A stretch of 64,000 bases of DNA from Candidatus Villigracilis vicinus. Lineage in GTDB: Bacteria > Chloroflexota > Anaerolineae > Anaerolineales > Villigracilaceae. Location of the stretch: NCBI GenBank assembly GCA_016721315.1, contig JADKIL010000006.1, positions 186,001 to 250,000 on the forward strand. The letters are read 5' to 3'. The notes beneath the pieces were generated by a model. The model worked only from the letters and a program-made list of their open reading frames with translations. It was not told the origin of the DNA and made no database searches. Made by a program: the position numbers and the translations under genes. Positions 1 through 8,248 of this stretch are shown in pieces; position 1 is the stretch's first letter; each line of letters opens with the position of its first letter.

Positions 1-167
1 TGAACAACTCTCTCACCGTTCATACGACAGGACAGTCTGGTCATGCCTATCACCCGCACTATATAGATATGGCACCGCTTTGGGCAGGCATCAAATATTA
101 CCCAATGTGGTGGGAGCAAGACTCCATCATCAACGATGCGGAAAGTCACCTGATCCTCAAACCGTAA
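1..167 (+). CDS. Penicillin acylase family protein, C-terminal end (partial)
   Basis: The frame is open from the window edge to a TAA at 165-167 and gives about 54 residues. The stretch TGQSGHAYHPHYIDMAPLW, followed by a Tyr/Pro/Met-rich segment, matches the conserved C-terminal end of Ntn-hydrolase penicillin/acyl-homoserine-lactone acylases (usually 'GQSGNPFSPHY.D...LW'). Family members are secreted enzymes that cleave themselves into two chains and hydrolyse amide bonds of acylated substrates. The catalytic serine and signal peptide lie outside the window, so substrate and activity cannot be judged. A hairpin terminator follows within 15 bases. Confidence 0.75.
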   Translation, partial: NNSLTVHTTGQSGHAYHPHYIDMAPLWAGIKYYPMWWEQDSIINDAESHLILKP

Positions 168-180
168 AAAGCAAAAACAA

Positions 181-211
181 AATAGGTCGTGCAGAAGCAC
201 GACCTATTTTT
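181..211. terminator. Bidirectional hairpin terminator
   Basis: A 12-bp stem (aataggtcgtgc / gcacgacctatt) with a four-base loop is followed by T residues on the plus strand and preceded by A residues that give T on the minus strand. It lies between convergent genes and overlaps the stop codon of the minus-strand VanZ-like gene. Confidence 0.8.
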
Positions 212-596
212 GAAGTCGCAAAGCAATCCAGCCGCCAGCAAGAACTCCCAAGTAGCTGGCGGCGAGATCGATCAAGTCAAATGTGCGGGTGGAAAAATAC
301 TGTTGTGAATACTCTTCGGCGGCAATGGCAAGGGCGAGAATCAAACCCACTGCAAGAGCAACCCGATATGAGTTCCGGTTGGGAAGCGCGCGAAGAAACG
401 CCAGGGTAAAGAAAAGATTGAGCAGTCCGAAAAGGATGAAGTGCCCGAATTTATCTCCATACGGAAAATCATACAGAAATTCCAAAGGACCAAGCTGACC
501 GCGGTCTGCCAATATAACGATACAAATTATAAAAAGAAGAAAAAACGCCGCCAAATATTTCATATAAAAAAGGGCGGGATTCTCTCCCGCCCGCAT
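204..596 (-). CDS. VanZ-like family membrane protein
   Basis: About 130 residues with four predicted membrane helices. The VanZ-like signatures are visible: 'DKFGHFILFG' after the first helix and 'EEYSQQYFSTRTFDLIDLAAS' before the last. VanZ is named for teicoplanin resistance, but most members have no known role. Two starts are possible. The ATG at 596 lies four bases after the dedA stop and would translate through the hairpin at 566-592. The ATG at 563 begins just after that hairpin's T-run, has no ribosome site, and gives a protein starting MKYLAAFF. Coupling to dedA favours the longer form; the hydrophobic start of the shorter form looks more natural. Confidence 0.8.
   Translation of the reverse strand: MRAGENPALFYMKYLAAFFLLFIICIVILADRGQLGPLEFLYDFPYGDKFGHFILFGLLNLFFTLAFLRALPNRNSYRVALAVGLILALAIAAEEYSQQYFSTRTFDLIDLAASYLGVLAGGWIALRLQK
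566..592 (-). terminator. Hairpin terminator after dedA
   Basis: An 8-bp GC-rich stem (gggcggga / tcccgccc) is followed on the minus strand by six T residues. It sits right after the DedA stop codon and overlaps the 5' end of the longer VanZ-like frame, so it should cut expression of that downstream gene. Confidence 0.8.
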
Positions 597-599
597 TGG

Positions 600-1241
600 T
601 TACTTGCCTGCTTTCGCTTCCTGACGGTGTTTCCACCATTCGAAGACCATTGGCAATACTGACACCAGAATAATAACAATGATGACCAGTTCGAAGTTGT
701 TTTTCACGAATGGAATATTTCCAAAGAAATAACCCAACAGGGTAAAAATAGTGACCCAGGAAATGCCGCCAACAATATTATAAGTAGCGAAGTACCCATA
801 AGACATGCGCCCAATACCAGCCACGAACGGCGCGAATGTACGCACGATCGGGACGAAACGCGCCAGGAAGATCGCCTTGCCGCCATGCTTTTCAAAGAAA
901 GCGTGGGTCTTATCAAGATATTCTTTTTTGATCCATTTGATATTGTAAGCACGGTCACCCAGGTAATGACCGATCGAGTAATTGACTGCATCGCCCAAGA
1001 TCGCTGCCACCATTAGCAGTCCGATCAGACCCCAAACATTAAAGGAGCCGAGAGCCGCAAAAGTTCCCGCAGCAAAAAGCAGCGAGTCGCCGGGCAGGAA
1101 GGGCATAATCACCAAGCCGGTTTCAACAAAGATCACCACGAACAAAATGGCATAGGTCCAGGTGCCGTAATCGGTAATGATCGTCTGCAAATATTCATCG
1201 AGGTGCAGAAAAAGGTCAAGAGCGCTTTTCAGGAATTCCAT
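600..1241 (-). CDS. DedA family membrane protein
   Basis: 213 residues. It shows the DedA (SNARE-associated/VTT) pattern: an early 'FVETGLVIMPFLPGDSLLF' re-entrant region (E41, PGD), then 'GD..NY.IG...G', and 'KHGGKAIFLARFVPIVRTFAPFVAG' with the conserved Arg-containing 'R[FV]xPxxRT' motif. Family members are inner-membrane proteins tied to proton-motive force and to undecaprenyl-phosphate or phospholipid flipping. The protein is full length with all hallmark residues. The ATG at 1241 is the only sensible start. A TATAAT-like box lies about 50 bases upstream. Confidence 0.93.
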   Translation of the reverse strand: MEFLKSALDLFLHLDEYLQTIITDYGTWTYAILFVVIFVETGLVIMPFLPGDSLLFAAGTFAALGSFNVWGLIGLLMVAAILGDAVNYSIGHYLGDRAYNIKWIKKEYLDKTHAFFEKHGGKAIFLARFVPIVRTFAPFVAGIGRMSYGYFATYNIVGGISWVTIFTLLGYFFGNIPFVKNNFELVIIVIILVSVLPMVFEWWKHRQEAKAGK

Positions 1242-1285
1242 TGTATTTTTGTCTCACTTTCAATATTATTCACAACGGGCGTGGA

Positions 1286-1564
1286 TTATACACTGCTTTT
1301 ATTTGCCGGTTTGATCTGCATAAGCCAATCGCCCAAGCCGAGAAAGACCAGGCTTCCGATCACACCCAACCCAATATCCAAAACACCCAGTTTCAACAAA
1401 ACAAAGTTAAACCAAACACCGATCCACTGCCCAAGCCAAAAGCCCAGGGCGCTAAAGCCCATGTTAATGAGCAGGCGCCAGCCATTCCCGCCACGCAGAA
1501 TGTGAAACAACGTAGCTGCAAGAAATGCGATCACCAAACTGAACAAAATAGCTGGAAGATTCAT
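1286..1564 (-). CDS. Small hypothetical membrane protein
   Basis: 92 residues with three hydrophobic segments (about residues 1-20, 30-55 and 62-82) and short polar ends. A Gly-Trp-rich middle ('GFWLGQWIGVWF') precedes the last segment. I do not recognise a named family. The reading frame fills the gap between mnmA and dedA on the same strand, with a plausible ATG at 1564. It may be a small accessory membrane protein, but no function can be assigned. Confidence 0.6.
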   Translation of the reverse strand: MNLPAILFSLVIAFLAATLFHILRGGNGWRLLINMGFSALGFWLGQWIGVWFNFVLLKLGVLDIGLGVIGSLVFLGLGDWLMQIKPANKSSV

Positions 1565-1689
1565 AATACCTACTGTGGCGCAACGAACAAACGAACAGAT
1601 ATAAATGATTCAATTCGATAGTTCACAGCCATCTCCTTTACTCGACGTAATCATCAATTTCAACACCTGTATGACTATACGCAAATCAT

Positions 1690-2760
1690 TTATTGGATAA
1701 TGCCCCCGCCAAGCATTCTCTCGCCTTCATAAAATACCGCCGCCTGACCCTTTGTCGCATCTCGCACAGGCGCATCAAACGTGACCTTTACCTGATTCCC
1801 CATCATCGGCTGAACCAACGCCGGAACCTCTTTCGCCGTATAACGGATCTTCACATCCGCACGGAATGGCTCTGCAGGCACTTCTCCACTCACCCAGTTG
1901 ACGTCACGTGCAGTCAACTCGGTCGTGCCCATCTGTTCGTGCGTGCCAACAATCAAGGCGTTATTCTTTGCATTCTTTGTAATCACATAAAGCGGAACCG
2001 CCGAAGCCACACCCAATCCCTTGCGTTGACCAATGGTGTAATTCGCCAAGCCGTTATGTTCCCCGATCACTTTACCGTCTGGAGTTTCGATACTGCCCGG
2101 TTGTAATATCTCCGGCAGGTTGCGTTGCAGAAAGTTACGATAATCCTCGCCTGCTAAAAAGCACAAATCCTGTGAATCTTTGCGTGAGGCGGTCGGCAGA
2201 CCAAACCGCTCAGCAATCGCCCGAATCTCCGGCTTGGGATAATCCCCCACCGGAAAGAGCGCGTGCTTCAACTTATCCTGCTCCAACACATGCAACACAT
2301 AAGACTGGTCTTTAGAATGGTCAACGGCACGAAGCAAAATCCGCATTCCGCCTTCTGCATTCTGAATTCTCACGTAGTGCCCCGTCGCCATGAAGTCCGC
2401 CCCTAACGCCAGAGCATGATTGAGCAAAAACGTCCAACGGATCTGGCGATTGCACATCAAGCACGGATTCGGCGTTTCGCCATTGGCGTATCCATCCAGA
2501 AAATACTGCACGACCGTCTCGCGGAAAACATCCTTGGCATCCACTACATAAAAGGGGATGTCCAAAATCCCTGCCACACGACGTGCCTGCGCCATGGAGT
2601 CGGGTGTACAGCAGCGGTTAGATTCTTCCTTGCCGGGCTCGCTCCACAGGCGCATCATCATACCGGTCACGTCATAACCCTGCTCCTTGAGCAAAGCCGC
2701 CGCAACCGAAGAATCCACGCCGCCAGACATGGCGACCACTACTTTCGTCTTTTCAGTCAT
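1690..2760 (-). CDS. mnmA: tRNA-specific 2-thiouridylase MnmA
   Basis: 356 residues, the usual family length. The N-terminal PP-loop 'AMSGGVDSSVAAALL' binds ATP. The catalytic cysteine pair is present ('PNPCLMCN' near residue 100 and 'DLCFL' near residue 200). The 'GQRKGLGV' motif and C-terminal beta barrel follow. The enzyme adds sulfur to C2 of the wobble uridine (U34) in tRNA-Lys, -Glu and -Gln, drawing sulfur from a cysteine desulfurase relay not seen here. A TATAAT box (2774-2769) ends eight bases before the ATG, so the mRNA is probably leaderless. Confidence 0.97.
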   Translation of the reverse strand: MTEKTKVVVAMSGGVDSSVAAALLKEQGYDVTGMMMRLWSEPGKEESNRCCTPDSMAQARRVAGILDIPFYVVDAKDVFRETVVQYFLDGYANGETPNPCLMCNRQIRWTFLLNHALALGADFMATGHYVRIQNAEGGMRILLRAVDHSKDQSYVLHVLEQDKLKHALFPVGDYPKPEIRAIAERFGLPTASRKDSQDLCFLAGEDYRNFLQRNLPEILQPGSIETPDGKVIGEHNGLANYTIGQRKGLGVASAVPLYVITKNAKNNALIVGTHEQMGTTELTARDVNWVSGEVPAEPFRADVKIRYTAKEVPALVQPMMGNQVKVTFDAPVRDATKGQAAVFYEGERMLGGGIIQ

Positions 2761-2768
2761 TAAGAATG

Positions 2769-2774
2769 ATTATA
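2769..2774 (-). promoter_or_regulatory. -10 box of mnmA (leaderless type)
   Basis: TATAAT on the minus strand lies eight bases before the mnmA ATG. Transcription would start at about the initiation codon, leaving no room for a ribosome binding site. Confidence 0.6.
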
Positions 2775-2797
2775 AACCACCGCGGTAAAAGTTTCTC

Positions 2798-2826
2798 TTG
2801 CCCGCCGGTCATAGATAATGTATATT
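2798..2826 (+). promoter_or_regulatory. Sigma-70 type promoter of the amidohydrolase/ABC operon
   Basis: TTGCCC (2798-2803) and TATATT (2821-2826) are separated by 17 bases. A good ribosome site (AAGGAG) then lies 10 bases before the ATG at 2856. The promoter is divergent from mnmA. Confidence 0.5.
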
Positions 2827-2855
2827 CAGGTCACACAACTCAAGGAGAGTGACGT

Positions 2856-4445
2856 ATGGTTACCAAGGCAGATCTCGTAGTAGAGAACGCGAAAGTTTTC
2901 ACCAGCAACAAAGACATGCCGCAAGCCGAAGCTGTGGCGGTTAAGGGGAATCGCATCGTGTATGTTGGCACCAATGCAGGCGCAAGTGCTTATAAAGATG
3001 CAAGCACGCGAGTTTTAGATGGTCAGGGACGTACCCTCACCTCCGGATTCATCGATTCGCATTTTCATCTACTTTGGGGTTCGATCTCGATGGGTGGAGC
3101 TCAGTTGTATGATGCAAAAAATATCGAAGATGTAAAAAATATTCTGCTTGAGTTTGCAGAAAATAATAAGACCGCCGAATGGATCGATGGACGCGGCGTA
3201 CGCTATGACGTCATCGCGAATCGTCACGAGTTGGACGCTATCATCGCCGATAAACCGATCTACATCAACGCCTATGACGGGCACACCTCTTGGGCGAATA
3301 CCAAAGCCTTGGAATTGGCTGGCATTCTCCAGCCGGGGAAAGAAGCGGAAGGCAATGGCGTCATCGTCCGCGATGAGAATGGACTCGCCACCGGCGAACT
3401 GCGCGAAACCGCCATGGGGCTGGTCTCCGACCTAATCCCTGAACCGAGCGAAGCCCGCAAACGCGAACTGCTCAAAATGACCATGGCACGCATCAACGCC
3501 ACTGGCGTGACCAGCGTCCACAACATGAACGGCGATATGGAAGAATTAATGACCTACGCCGCTGTGGAAGATGCCGGTGAAATGACCGTGCGCGTTTACG
3601 AACCGTATCACATCAAACCGGAAACCACCGAAGCCATGTTGAGCGAAGCCGCAGAGATGGCAAAGGTCAAAGGGGAATTCGTGCGTGGCGGCGCAGCAAA
3701 ATTCTTTATGGATGGAGTCTGGGAATCGTATACGGCACTCAACGTGGAGCCGTATGCCGATGTTGCAGACGCCAACCCGGATGGTATTTTCTCGCTAGAA
3801 CATTTCACACGCATGGCAAGCCTTTGCGACAAAATGGGCTTGCAGATCTTCGTCCATTGCTGCGGGGATGGCGCAGTGAGGCGAACGCTGGATGGGTACG
3901 AGGCCGTTCAAAAGGCGAATGGGAAGCGTGACAGTCGTCATCGCATTGAACATATCGAAGTCTATCATCCCGATGACTTGCCACGTTTCAAACAATTGGG
4001 CGTCCTGCCTTCTATGCAAACCAGCCATGCGCCTTTCAGCATTTCAGAAGGAGATGTGTGGCCCACTCGCGTTGGCAAGCAACGCTGGCATCTCTCGTTT
4101 GCCTGGCGTGACGTTTTGAATGCAGGCAACCAAATCGCGTACGGTAGTGATTGGCCCGTAGCACCCTTCGACCCGATGATCAATTTGCATGTCGGCTTGA
4201 ATCGTGAGACTTGGGCTGAGGGTATTCCATCGCATAATCTAACTCTTGAAGAACTCATCATCGGATACACGCGCGACGCAGCCTATGCCGAGTTCATGGA
4301 AAATGAAAAAGGACAAATAAAAGAAGGCTATCTCGCGGATATGGTCTTGTTCTCGCATGACCTCTTTGCGTTGCCAAAAGAAAATATCATGGAAGCCAAA
4401 CCCGTCTTGACCATGGTGAACGGCAAAACTGTCTTTGAGGCATAA
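2856..4445 (+). CDS. YtcJ-like metal-dependent amidohydrolase
   Basis: 529 residues. It begins with the amidohydrolase beta-sandwich segment ('DLVVENAKVFT') and then the metal motif 'GFIDSHFHL' near residue 70. Later ligands are in 'IFVHCCGDGA' and 'HRIEHIEVYHPDD', with the final aspartate in 'AYGSDWPVAPFDP'. This layout matches the YtcJ / N-substituted formamide deformylase branch of the amidohydrolase superfamily. These enzymes cut amide or formamide bonds, and their true substrates are usually unknown. The stop codon touches the ATG of the following permease, so it is co-transcribed with a peptide-type ABC importer. It may act on the imported compound. Confidence 0.88.
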   Translation: MVTKADLVVENAKVFTSNKDMPQAEAVAVKGNRIVYVGTNAGASAYKDASTRVLDGQGRTLTSGFIDSHFHLLWGSISMGGAQLYDAKNIEDVKNILLEFAENNKTAEWIDGRGVRYDVIANRHELDAIIADKPIYINAYDGHTSWANTKALELAGILQPGKEAEGNGVIVRDENGLATGELRETAMGLVSDLIPEPSEARKRELLKMTMARINATGVTSVHNMNGDMEELMTYAAVEDAGEMTVRVYEPYHIKPETTEAMLSEAAEMAKVKGEFVRGGAAKFFMDGVWESYTALNVEPYADVADANPDGIFSLEHFTRMASLCDKMGLQIFVHCCGDGAVRRTLDGYEAVQKANGKRDSRHRIEHIEVYHPDDLPRFKQLGVLPSMQTSHAPFSISEGDVWPTRVGKQRWHLSFAWRDVLNAGNQIAYGSDWPVAPFDPMINLHVGLNRETWAEGIPSHNLTLEELIIGYTRDAAYAEFMENEKGQIKEGYLADMVLFSHDLFALPKENIMEAKPVLTMVNGKTVFEA

Positions 4446-5420
4446 ATGACCACATATGCGTTGCGCCGCATTCTGCAAACGGTTCCGATCTTGTTCATCA
4501 TCAGTATTCTGCTGTTCCTGATGGTTCGTTCTGCGCCGGGCGGTCCGCTCACGGCGGCGCGACGCAACCCGAATATTTCGAAAGAACAGATCGAAGTTAT
4601 TGAAGAACAACTGGGGTTGAATGACCCTTTGCCCGTGCAATACGGACGTTGGCTGGGTGACATGTTAAAAGGCGATATGGGCGACTCGATCAAGTTTCGT
4701 CGTCCTGTTTCAGAAATGATCGGGGAACGCATCCCCAATACGTTGGTCTTGGTCGGCGCTTCCTTTTTTGTGACCCTGCTGTTGGCGATCCCCATTGGGA
4801 TTTTCTCTGCGCGCAAACCGTATTCGCCGTTTGATTATGTCATGACAACAGTCACATTCATTGGGCAAGCGATTCCGGTCTACTGGCTGGGATTGGGCTT
4901 GATCGTTGTCTTTTACATCACGCTGAAAAATCCTTTCACCGGCGACCCGCTCTTCCCGGTTGGCGGCATGAACTCACGCGGACAGGAAGGCAACCTGCTC
5001 GATACACTCTGGCATCTGGTATTGCCGGTTACCGCACTGAGCTTGGGATGGTTTGCTTGGTATTCACGCTTTCTGCGGTCGAGCATGATGGATGTGCTGC
5101 ATGAAGACTACGTCCGCACGGCGCGCGCAAAAGGCTTGGGGGAACGCGGCGTGTATTTCAAACACGCACTGCGCAATGCCATCCTGCCGTTGGTCACGCT
5201 CATCGCACTAGACTTGCCAAGTTTATTTGCAGGCGCGTTATTCGTAGAAACCATCTTCTCATGGCCCGGCATGGGACGTTTATTTTGGGATGCGGCGAAG
5301 GGTCGTGATTATCCGGTATTGTTGGGCGTGGTCATGATCACGGCGGTGCTCATCATCGTCTGCAATATCCTTGCCGATCTTGCCTACGGCTGGCTCAACC
5401 CACAGGTGAAATATGACTGA
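4446..5420 (+). CDS. ABC transporter permease, DppB/OppB type
   Basis: 324 residues with six membrane helices. The N-terminus 'YALRRILQTVPILFIISILLFLMVRSAPGGP' is typical of DppB-like permeases, and the EAA coupling loop is 'DYVRTARAKGLGERGVYFKHALRNA'. It forms the inner-membrane channel of a peptide/nickel-type importer with the next gene, which it overlaps by eight bases. Its ATG follows the amidohydrolase stop with no gap, a sign of translational coupling. Confidence 0.93.
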   Translation: MTTYALRRILQTVPILFIISILLFLMVRSAPGGPLTAARRNPNISKEQIEVIEEQLGLNDPLPVQYGRWLGDMLKGDMGDSIKFRRPVSEMIGERIPNTLVLVGASFFVTLLLAIPIGIFSARKPYSPFDYVMTTVTFIGQAIPVYWLGLGLIVVFYITLKNPFTGDPLFPVGGMNSRGQEGNLLDTLWHLVLPVTALSLGWFAWYSRFLRSSMMDVLHEDYVRTARAKGLGERGVYFKHALRNAILPLVTLIALDLPSLFAGALFVETIFSWPGMGRLFWDAAKGRDYPVLLGVVMITAVLIIVCNILADLAYGWLNPQVKYD

Positions 5421-6306
5421 GTCCGTCATCGTACAAGAAGAAAACATGACGCTCATCATCCTGCGGCGTTTTTTCAAGCACAAACTCGCAGGCATCGCTG
5501 TTGCCGTTTTGTTGCTGCTGATCGTGGCCAGTGCGTTGGCGAGTTTAAATCCGTACAGCCCTACGGATCAAGACCCGACCAATAAATTGCAAGACCCTAG
5601 CGGAGCCCATTGGTTCGGCACGGATGAATTAGGACGTGATGTCTTTTCGCGCATTTTGCACGGCGGGCGCGTTTCGTTGGCAGTAGGCTTGCTTTCTACT
5701 TTACTTTCGATCTTCGTCGGCGTGGTCGTGGGTTCCTTAAGCGGATACTTCGGCGGCTGGACGGATTCCATTTTGATGCGCATCACTGATGCCTTCTTAA
5801 CCTTCCCCACCATCTTTGTGTTGATCTTACTAGGCGCTTTTCTGCGTGAACAACAATTGTTCATTTTGCAGAACAGCATCTTCGTGGTGGTCATTATCAT
5901 CGCCGCCTTATCATGGATGTGGCCCGCCCGTCTCGTACGCGGACTTTTTCTTGTGTTACGCGAAAAAGAGTTTGTGACGGCATCCCGAGCCATGGGCGGC
6001 AGTCCGTGGCGGATGATCGTGCGTCATATTCTACCCAATTGTGTAGGTCCGATCCTGGTAAGTGGAACGTTGCAAATGGCATCGGCGATCATCACCGAAT
6101 CAGGCTTGAGCTATTTGGGTTTTGGTGTGCAACCACCCACACCCACCTGGGGCAGCATCCTTTCGACAGCGCAGGATAAAATCCTAACTGCACCGTGGCT
6201 GGGATTTTTTCCGGGCTTTATGATCTTTCTGACAGTGATGGCAATCAATTACATCGGCGATGGCTTGCGTGATGCGTTTGATCCGTTTGTGATTCATGCT
6301 GAATAA
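5413..6306 (+). CDS. ABC transporter permease, DppC/OppC type
   Basis: 297 residues. The short cytosolic N-terminal part 'FFKHKLAGIAVAVLLLLIVASALA' and 'HWFGTDELGRDVFSRILHGGRVSL' are hallmarks of the DppC family. The coupling loop is 'EKEFVTASRAMGGSPWRMIVRHILPN'. It pairs with the upstream permease in one channel. An internal ATG at 5446 (MTLIILRRFF) is a possible alternative start. No ATP-binding subunit follows, so the operon must borrow ATPases from elsewhere. Confidence 0.93.
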   Translation: MTESVIVQEENMTLIILRRFFKHKLAGIAVAVLLLLIVASALASLNPYSPTDQDPTNKLQDPSGAHWFGTDELGRDVFSRILHGGRVSLAVGLLSTLLSIFVGVVVGSLSGYFGGWTDSILMRITDAFLTFPTIFVLILLGAFLREQQLFILQNSIFVVVIIIAALSWMWPARLVRGLFLVLREKEFVTASRAMGGSPWRMIVRHILPNCVGPILVSGTLQMASAIITESGLSYLGFGVQPPTPTWGSILSTAQDKILTAPWLGFFPGFMIFLTVMAINYIGDGLRDAFDPFVIHAE

Positions 6307-6308
6307 GA

Positions 6309-6335
6309 CCTGACAGGTTTTGAAAACCCGCCAGG
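6309..6335 (+). repeat. Small inverted repeat before the binding-protein gene
   Basis: An imperfect hairpin (cctgacaggtttt / aaaacccgccagg) lies in the 52-base gap between the second permease and the binding-protein gene. It could protect the mRNA end or be a dispersed repeat. There is no clear T-run. Confidence 0.4.
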
Positions 6336-6358
6336 CTCTATGATTAAAAGGAGAAGAG

Positions 6359-8047
6359 ATGAAATTAAAACTGTTGACACTGTTCGTTGTAATGGGACTG
6401 ATTCTCAGCGCATGTGGGGCTGGAAGTGCTGAACCCGCTGCTGGCAGCGAAGGAGGCGGGACAGTCGTCCTAATCCTGCCGGAAGAACCGACCACGCTGA
6501 ATTTCTATCTAGCAGATGCCGCGATTGTGCGTCAGGTGGCGGATTCAACTTCGATGACGGGGTTGGTAACTATTGACGAGACCGGTAATTTCCTGCCGGT
6601 GCTGGCAGAAGGATTGCCCACGATCTCGGATGATTTTCTAACCGTAACGTGGAAGTTGATGGCAGACCTGAAATGGTCCGATGGCGAGCCGATTACATCT
6701 GATGATGTGCGTTTCACGATCGAGGTTCTTTCGAACCCGAACTCTGGCGCGTTGGTCGGCACTAGTGGATTCGATTTGATCTCCAATGTCGAAACGCCCG
6801 ATGACTTGACGATCGTGCTCACATACTCAGAGCCTTACCCCGGCTATCTCGATCAATTTGCTTATGGCTTATTCCCGCGTCACGCCACGGGTGCGGCGGA
6901 GGACATGGCGAATTGGGAATGGAATCGCCAACCGGTGTCGGCCGGTCCGTTCGTGGTGAGCAATTGGGAATCGGGCAAGCGCATCACACTCACCCGCAAC
7001 CCAAACTACTATGAAGAAGGCAAACCCTATCTCGACGAAGTTGTCTTTGAGATCGTGCCAGAAGCCTCGGCTCAAACGGCGATGATGTTAAACGGTGAAG
7101 CGCAATTCCATTTGTGGCCCGGTGAATTCACAGCTGAATACAATGAATTACTTAAGGGCAAAGCCCAGCAATATCTCATCCCCGGCATTTGGAACATGGC
7201 GATCGATTTCAACCTGAGCGCGCCCTTCGATGGTGACCCAACGGCTGCGACTCCGCACCCGATCCTCGGTGACATCCGCGTGCGGCAGGCAATTGCGCAT
7301 GCCATTAATTATGGCTCTCTGCAACAAGATGTATTGCAAGGCAGCGTCGGCGATTCGACCAATCCCTTCGCCTATGGTTGGTACAAGTGTGAACTGCCCC
7401 GCAAATACGGTTTCGATGTAGAAGCCGCCAATACATTGCTCGATGAAGCCGGTTGGGTCATGGGCGATGATGGCATCCGTGTTGCGAAAGGCGCGATGTA
7501 TGCTGAAGATGGAACCCGCCTCTCGCTGGAACTGCAAGGGTATACCGCTTTCGATCCTTTGCAGCTCACTGAAGAATTCCTCGTCGAAAACCTGAAAGCC
7601 GTTGGCATTGAAGCGCGCATTCAGAATTATGACTTCTCGATCATCTTCGGCACCTTCGAAGATAATTCTCCGCGTGCCGTCGGCGACTATGACATGCTCA
7701 TCTTTGACCGTGGCTTCACCACCGAACCGCAGGGCTACAACTTCGATGCCTATCATTCGTCGCGCATCACCACGGCTGAGAATCCCACCGGCGGAAATTA
7801 CTTCCGCTGGGAGAACCCGGCTGTAGATGCCGCGCTCGAAACGGCTGGTTCCAGCTTTGACCTTGAAACCCGCAAAGCCGCCTACTGTGAAGTCGGTCAG
7901 GCTGTGATCGATGACCTGCCGCAGGTGTACCTGTATCTCTTCCAGGATAATTACGGCATTGCCGATAACCTTGAAGGATACGTACTTAATACCTGGGGCA
8001 GCATGAGTTGGGGCATTCAGAACTGGAAGTTCAAAGCCGCTCAGTAA
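6359..8047 (+). CDS. ABC transporter substrate-binding lipoprotein (peptide family 5)
   Basis: 562 residues. A lipoprotein signal (KLKLLTLFVVMGLILSACG, lipobox LSAC) anchors it outside the membrane. The SBP_bac_5 fold follows: 'TVTWKLMADLKWSDGEPITSDDVRFTIE' near residue 95, 'GPFVVSNWESGKRITLTRNPNYYEEG', and 'DIRVRQAIAHAINYGSL'. It binds a peptide, opine or similar solute and passes it to the two upstream permeases. Its ribosome site (AAAAGGAGAAG) is strong, which suits the usual excess of binding protein over permease. A terminator follows at once. Confidence 0.95.
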   Translation: MKLKLLTLFVVMGLILSACGAGSAEPAAGSEGGGTVVLILPEEPTTLNFYLADAAIVRQVADSTSMTGLVTIDETGNFLPVLAEGLPTISDDFLTVTWKLMADLKWSDGEPITSDDVRFTIEVLSNPNSGALVGTSGFDLISNVETPDDLTIVLTYSEPYPGYLDQFAYGLFPRHATGAAEDMANWEWNRQPVSAGPFVVSNWESGKRITLTRNPNYYEEGKPYLDEVVFEIVPEASAQTAMMLNGEAQFHLWPGEFTAEYNELLKGKAQQYLIPGIWNMAIDFNLSAPFDGDPTAATPHPILGDIRVRQAIAHAINYGSLQQDVLQGSVGDSTNPFAYGWYKCELPRKYGFDVEAANTLLDEAGWVMGDDGIRVAKGAMYAEDGTRLSLELQGYTAFDPLQLTEEFLVENLKAVGIEARIQNYDFSIIFGTFEDNSPRAVGDYDMLIFDRGFTTEPQGYNFDAYHSSRITTAENPTGGNYFRWENPAVDAALETAGSSFDLETRKAAYCEVGQAVIDDLPQVYLYLFQDNYGIADNLEGYVLNTWGSMSWGIQNWKFKAAQ

Positions 8048-8052
8048 GAAAT

Positions 8053-8087
8053 AAAAATCCCGCCCTGAAAACAGGGCGGGATTTTTT
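8053..8087 (+). terminator. Hairpin terminator after the binding-protein gene
   Basis: The stem aatcccgccct / agggcgggatt with loop gaaaac is followed by TTTTTT, ending the amidohydrolase/ABC operon. Confidence 0.85.
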
Positions 8088-8102
8088 GTACTAAAAGAAC
8101 AT

Positions 8103-8220
8103 CGTCATTGCGAGGAGGGTGATCTTCCCGACGAAGCAATCTCGCCCTCAAGTCTTGGGATTGCTTCGCCGCACACCGTCCTGCGTTCGGTGCAGGGAAG
8201 ACCGCGTCTCGCAATGACGG
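8103..8220. repeat. Palindromic dispersed repeat (118 bp)
   Basis: The ends are perfect 12-bp inverted copies (cgtcattgcgag / ctcgcaatgacg). Inside, 'gaagcaatc' and 'gattgcttc' pair again and a nested hairpin (gcaccg...cggtgc) is present. It looks like a REP- or MITE-type element, and similar 'CATTGCGAGG...GAAGCAATC' elements occur in many environmental bacterial genomes. It lies between two genes and encodes nothing. Confidence 0.7.
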
Positions 8221-8248
8221 AATTCTAATTATTTTTGACGACCACTTA

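Noticed and set aside
7148..7756. 202-codon minus-strand frame opposite the binding-protein gene
   Set aside because: Antisense shadow; the plus strand encodes a full SBP_bac_5 protein.
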